Positions 61,164 to 64,000 of a stretch of DNA of 64,000 nucleotides are shown here, piece after piece (position 1 is the stretch's first letter; each line of letters starts with the position of its first letter). This stretch comes from Pseudomonas azotoformans (GTDB taxonomy: Bacteria > Pseudomonadota > Gammaproteobacteria > Pseudomonadales > Pseudomonadaceae). The stretch covers positions 5,068,501 through 5,132,500 of the forward strand of contig NZ_LT629702.1 of assembly GCF_900103345.1 (NCBI RefSeq), given 5' to 3'. The position numbers and the translations under genes were made by a program. The notes under the pieces were generated by a model. The model had not been told where the DNA came from and did not search any database. It was given only the letters and a program-made list of their open reading frames with translations.

Positions 61164-62600
61164 TTAGGCGTCGTCGCCCTCGTCATCATCCCCACCATCA
61201 ACCTTCATCCCCAATTCCTTGATCTTGCGGGTCAAGGTATTACGCCCCCAACCCAGCAACACGGCGGCATCGCGGCGGCGACCGGCGGTGTGCTTCAAGG
61301 CAGTCTCGATCATGATCCGCTCAAAGGCCGGCACGGCGCTGTCCAGCAGGCTCGACTGGCCGCGTGCCAGGGCCTGGTCGGCCCACTGGCGCAGCGCCTG
61401 TTCCCAGTTGGTCACGGGTGCAGAGTCCTGCGGCAGGCTCAACAGCTCCGGCGGCAGGTCGCTGATATGCACTTCGCGCCCGGACGCCATCACGGTGATC
61501 CAGCGGCAGGTGTTCTCCAGCTGGCGAACGTTGCCCGGCCACGGCAGGTTCTTCAGGTATTCCTCGGTTTCGCTTTTCAGCAGCTTCGGCTCGACGGCCA
61601 GCTCCTGGGCGGCGCGGCTCAGGAAGTGGCGGGCGAGGGTCGGGATGTCTTCGCGACGGTCCGACATGCGTGGAATGTGGATACGGATCACGTTGAGGCG
61701 GTGGAACAAGTCCTCACGGAACTTGCCGGCGTGGACCAGGGTTTCCAGGTTCTGGTGGGTTGCCGCGATGATGCGTACGTCGACCTTGACCGGCGTGTGC
61801 CCGCCAACCCGATAGAACTCACCGTCAGCCAGTACCCGTAGCAGGCGGGTCTGGGTGTCGGCCGGCATGTCGCCGATTTCATCGAGGAACAGCGTACCGC
61901 CGTCAGCCTGTTCAAAGCGCCCGCGACGCAGGTTGGCGGCGCCAGTGAACGCGCCTTTTTCATGGCCGAACAGCTCGGACTCCATCAAGTCCTTGGGAAT
62001 CGCCGCCATGTTCAGCGCGATGAACGGCGAAGCCGCCCGCGGGCTGTGACGGTGCAGCGCGTGGGCGACAAGCTCTTTACCAGTGCCGGATTCGCCGTTG
62101 ATCAGCACGGTGATGTTGGAGTGGCTCAAACGCCCGATGGCGCGAAACACTTCCTGCATCGCCGGCGCTTCGCCGATGATTTCCGGGGTGCGGGTCAGGG
62201 CCGGTGGGGCTTCCTGGTTCTGCTGTTCCTGGGCGTGCTGGTTGGCGCGCTTGACCAGCGCCACCGCCTCGTCCACGTCGAACGGCTTGGGCAGGTACTC
62301 AAAGGCGCCGCCTTGGTAGGACGCGACAGCGCTGTCCAGGTCCGAGTGCGCGGTCATGATGATCACCGGCAGGCGCGGGTGCTGCTCGCGAATCCGCGCC
62401 AGCAAGTCCAGGCCACTGGCGCCGGGCATGCGGATGTCGGAGATGATCACGTCGGGCTGCTGGCGCGCCAGGCGGCTCATCACCCCGTCGGCGCTGTCGA
62501 AGCTCTGGGTGGTCATGCCTTCCTGTTGCAAGGCTTTCTCGAGGACCCAGCGGATAGAACGGTCGTCATCGACGATCCAGACAGTTTCACTACGGCTCAT
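61164..62600 (-). CDS. ntrC: NtrC, nitrogen response regulator (sigma-54 activator)
   Basis: 478 residues. Receiver domain with phospho-acceptor Asp55 (ISDIRMPG), AAA+ sigma-54 activation domain with GESGTGKE and GAFTGA, and a C-terminal Fis-type helix-turn-helix (GRRRDAAVLLGWGRNTLTRK). It activates sigma-54 promoters of nitrogen-assimilation genes when phosphorylated by NtrB. It overlaps ntrB by 4 nt and is itself followed by the repeat RNA. Confidence 0.97.
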   Translation of the reverse strand: MSRSETVWIVDDDRSIRWVLEKALQQEGMTTQSFDSADGVMSRLARQQPDVIISDIRMPGASGLDLLARIREQHPRLPVIIMTAHSDLDSAVASYQGGAFEYLPKPFDVDEAVALVKRANQHAQEQQNQEAPPALTRTPEIIGEAPAMQEVFRAIGRLSHSNITVLINGESGTGKELVAHALHRHSPRAASPFIALNMAAIPKDLMESELFGHEKGAFTGAANLRRGRFEQADGGTLFLDEIGDMPADTQTRLLRVLADGEFYRVGGHTPVKVDVRIIAATHQNLETLVHAGKFREDLFHRLNVIRIHIPRMSDRREDIPTLARHFLSRAAQELAVEPKLLKSETEEYLKNLPWPGNVRQLENTCRWITVMASGREVHISDLPPELLSLPQDSAPVTNWEQALRQWADQALARGQSSLLDSAVPAFERIMIETALKHTAGRRRDAAVLLGWGRNTLTRKIKELGMKVDGGDDDEGDDA

Positions 62601-63682
62601 GTCGATGGGGCTCCTTGTTCCAGGGGCAGGAAGATCGAGAAGGTGGTGTGGCCGGGATGGCTCTCACATTCGATCAGACCCTGGTGCTGGCTGATGATGT
62701 TCTGGGTAATGGCCAGGCCCAGCCCGGTACCGTCCGGGCGGCCACTGACCATGGGAAAGAAAATGGTTTCCTGGAGTTCCGCAGGAATCCCCGGGCCGTT
62801 GTCGATGATTTCGACCTTGGTCACCAGGCGGTGCCGCACGTGGCCGATGGTGAACTGGCGCAGGGCGCGGGTGCGCAGGCTGATGCGACCCAGGCGCAGC
62901 TCATTCTGGCTGCTGATGGCCTGCATCGCGTTGCGCACGATGTTGAGCACCGCCTGGATCATCTGTTCGCGGTCGATCAGAACGTCAGGGATGCTCGGGT
63001 CGTAGTCACGCACCAAGGTGATGCAGCCCTGGCTTTCGGCCTCGACCAGTTGGCAGACGCGCTCCAGCACTTCGTGGACGTTGGTCATCGCCAGGGACGG
63101 CAGCTTGTTGGAGCCGAGCATGCGGTCCACCAGGTTACGCAGGCGGTCGGCCTCTTCAATGATGACGTTGGTGTAGTCCTTGAGGTGTTCCTCTGGCAGT
63201 TCGCGGGCCAGCAATTGCGCCGCGCCGCGAATACCGCCGAGCGGGTTCTTGATCTCATGGGCCAGGCCGCGTACCAGCATCTTGCTGGTTTCCTGTTTGG
63301 ACAGTTGCGCTTCTTCCTTGGTGATGCGCAGCAGGCGATCACGCGGATGCACTTCCAGCAGCAGCAAGGTCGCGCCGTTGCTCAGGATGGGGGTCACGGC
63401 ATAGTCGACGGTCAGCGTCTGGCCGGTGAGGGCGGTGAGCATCGCTTCGCGTTTGGTGAACGGGTGCGCCTGCTCCACCGCCTGGCGCAACGAACTCAAG
63501 GCTTCGGCCGACTCGGTGAACAATTCGCTGATGAACTGCCCATGGCTGCGCTGGCCGCTGATGGCCAGGAGCATCTCCGCCGCCGGGTTCATGTACTCAA
63601 GACGCAAGTCGTCATTGAGCAGGATGGTCGCGGTGGTCAGGTTGTCGAGTAGCAAACGGTGCAGTGCATCGCTGATGGTCAT
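62597..63682 (-). CDS. ntrB: NtrB, nitrogen sensor histidine kinase
   Basis: 361 residues. N-terminal PAS domain (LDNLTTATILLNDDLRLEYM), H-box with His142 (LAHEIKNPLGG) and the ATP-binding domain (DNGPGIPAEL, GRPDGTGLGLAI). No membrane helix, so it is a cytosolic kinase/phosphatase of NtrC, usually controlled by PII protein. A sigma-54 promoter and an NtrC box lie upstream, suggesting autoregulation. Confidence 0.97.
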   Translation of the reverse strand: MTISDALHRLLLDNLTTATILLNDDLRLEYMNPAAEMLLAISGQRSHGQFISELFTESAEALSSLRQAVEQAHPFTKREAMLTALTGQTLTVDYAVTPILSNGATLLLLEVHPRDRLLRITKEEAQLSKQETSKMLVRGLAHEIKNPLGGIRGAAQLLARELPEEHLKDYTNVIIEEADRLRNLVDRMLGSNKLPSLAMTNVHEVLERVCQLVEAESQGCITLVRDYDPSIPDVLIDREQMIQAVLNIVRNAMQAISSQNELRLGRISLRTRALRQFTIGHVRHRLVTKVEIIDNGPGIPAELQETIFFPMVSGRPDGTGLGLAITQNIISQHQGLIECESHPGHTTFSIFLPLEQGAPST

Positions 63683-63738
63683 CAGGACCTCTTTTGGAGC
63701 AAGGCGCGGGCTTGAGGCACACGCTGATACAAGGAAAA

Positions 63739-63754
63739 TGCAAAAACCAAACCA
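63739..63754 (-). promoter_or_regulatory. Predicted sigma-54 promoter of ntrB
   Basis: On the minus strand TTGGTTTGGTTTTTGCA: GG and GC are 10 nt apart, the -12 part TTGCA is perfect and the -24 part is weaker. The start would be near 63728, 46 nt before the ntrB ATG. Confidence 0.55.
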
Positions 63755-63882
63755 AGGCTCCGAAAAGAAGCGTGCAAGCCCTGAAATGGGGGTTTAAGGC
63801 GCGAAACTGTGGCGTTCTGCCAGCTTGCTCGGGAAGTTTCGAACCAAAATGGGCTGGACAGGTGGGAAGGGTGCAGCCAGTC

Positions 63883-63897
63883 GCACCAATATAGTGC
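63883..63897 (+). promoter_or_regulatory. NtrC box upstream of ntrB
   Basis: GCACCAATATAGTGC is a perfect GCAC-N7-GTGC and closely resembles known NtrC sites. It lies about 130-155 nt upstream of the predicted sigma-54 promoter of ntrB. The region 63683-63957 shows no gene. Confidence 0.65.
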
Positions 63898-63957
63898 GGA
63901 TTTGTGAAGGTTGTTCAGGAAGGCGACGAAGGCGCAACTGAATGCACTCCGTCCAAC

Positions 63958-64000
63958 TGTGGGAGCGGGCTTGCTCGCGAAGGCGGTGTTTCAGTTAATG
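63958..64000. repeat. REP sequence, cut by the window end
   Basis: TGTGGGAGCGGGCTTGCTCG... starts at 63958; the expected inverted partner lies outside the window. Confidence 0.85.

Overview
The window looks like a chromosomal segment of a fluorescent Pseudomonas (P. fluorescens group). It is GC-rich, carries a complete acetylated-cellulose (wss) cluster as known from P. fluorescens SBW25, contains several Pseudomonas REP doublets (REPINs), and from about 27.5 kb onward follows a gene order that I recall from the P. aeruginosa region PA5124-PA5155 (ntrBC, secB, grx, gpmI, envC-like, ctpA, hisFAHB, asmA, mutY, yggX, tRNA-Phe, basic amino acid ABC transporter).

Layout. 1-3.1 kb: the end of a Pel polysaccharide operon (pelE 3' end, pelF, pelG) with a strong terminator. 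3.2-10.25 kb: an accessory stretch ending at tRNA-Thr. It holds a DUF3077 gene with a structured leader, then a clearly AT-rich two-gene unit (3919-8186), then a lone AAA-type ATPase gene on the minus strand lying between tRNA-Thr and a degraded copy of part of that tRNA. The two-gene unit encodes an alpha/beta-hydrolase fused to a P-loop NTPase, followed with a 4-nt overlap by an AAA-like/TPR protein. It looks like a horizontally acquired STAND-type effector/sensor pair, possibly anti-phage, and is the best candidate for an undescribed system. 10.4-27.3 kb: a small lipoprotein, a DUF2790 protein and the ten-gene wssA-J cluster: cellulose synthase and export (B, C, D, E), acetylation (F, G, H, I) and two BcsQ/MinD-like proteins (A and J). 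The wssA leader combines a promoter, a perfect palindrome at the predicted start and an intrinsic-terminator hairpin.

27.5-45.3 kb: a methyltransferase and a basic amino acid ABC transporter (minus); gabP with a clear sigma-54 promoter; a DUF1016/YhcG nuclease gene split by one nonsense codon; an alpha/beta hydrolase; an Acr3/BASS-type transporter; an ArnT-like glycosyltransferase; a Fic protein; a lipoprotein; tRNA-Phe; and the asmA-mutY-yggX operon. 45.6-60.6 kb: an OFA-type transporter; hisB-hisH-(DUF2164)-hisA-hisF; an orphan solute-binding protein; a trypsin-like protein with a changed active-site serine; the envC-like/ctpA/polysaccharide-deacetylase operon; gpmI; the rhodanese-grx-secB operon; trmL. 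60.6-64 kb: a nitrogen-control block. ntrBC has a sigma-54 promoter and a perfect NtrC box upstream, and downstream of ntrC there is a three-module repeat RNA with its own sigma-54 promoter and an NtrC-like site, which matches the description of the NrsZ sRNA.

No integrase, transposase, CRISPR array or rRNA gene was seen. Coordinates of genes were checked against start codons, ribosome-binding sites and overlaps; database searches and RNA folding were not available.
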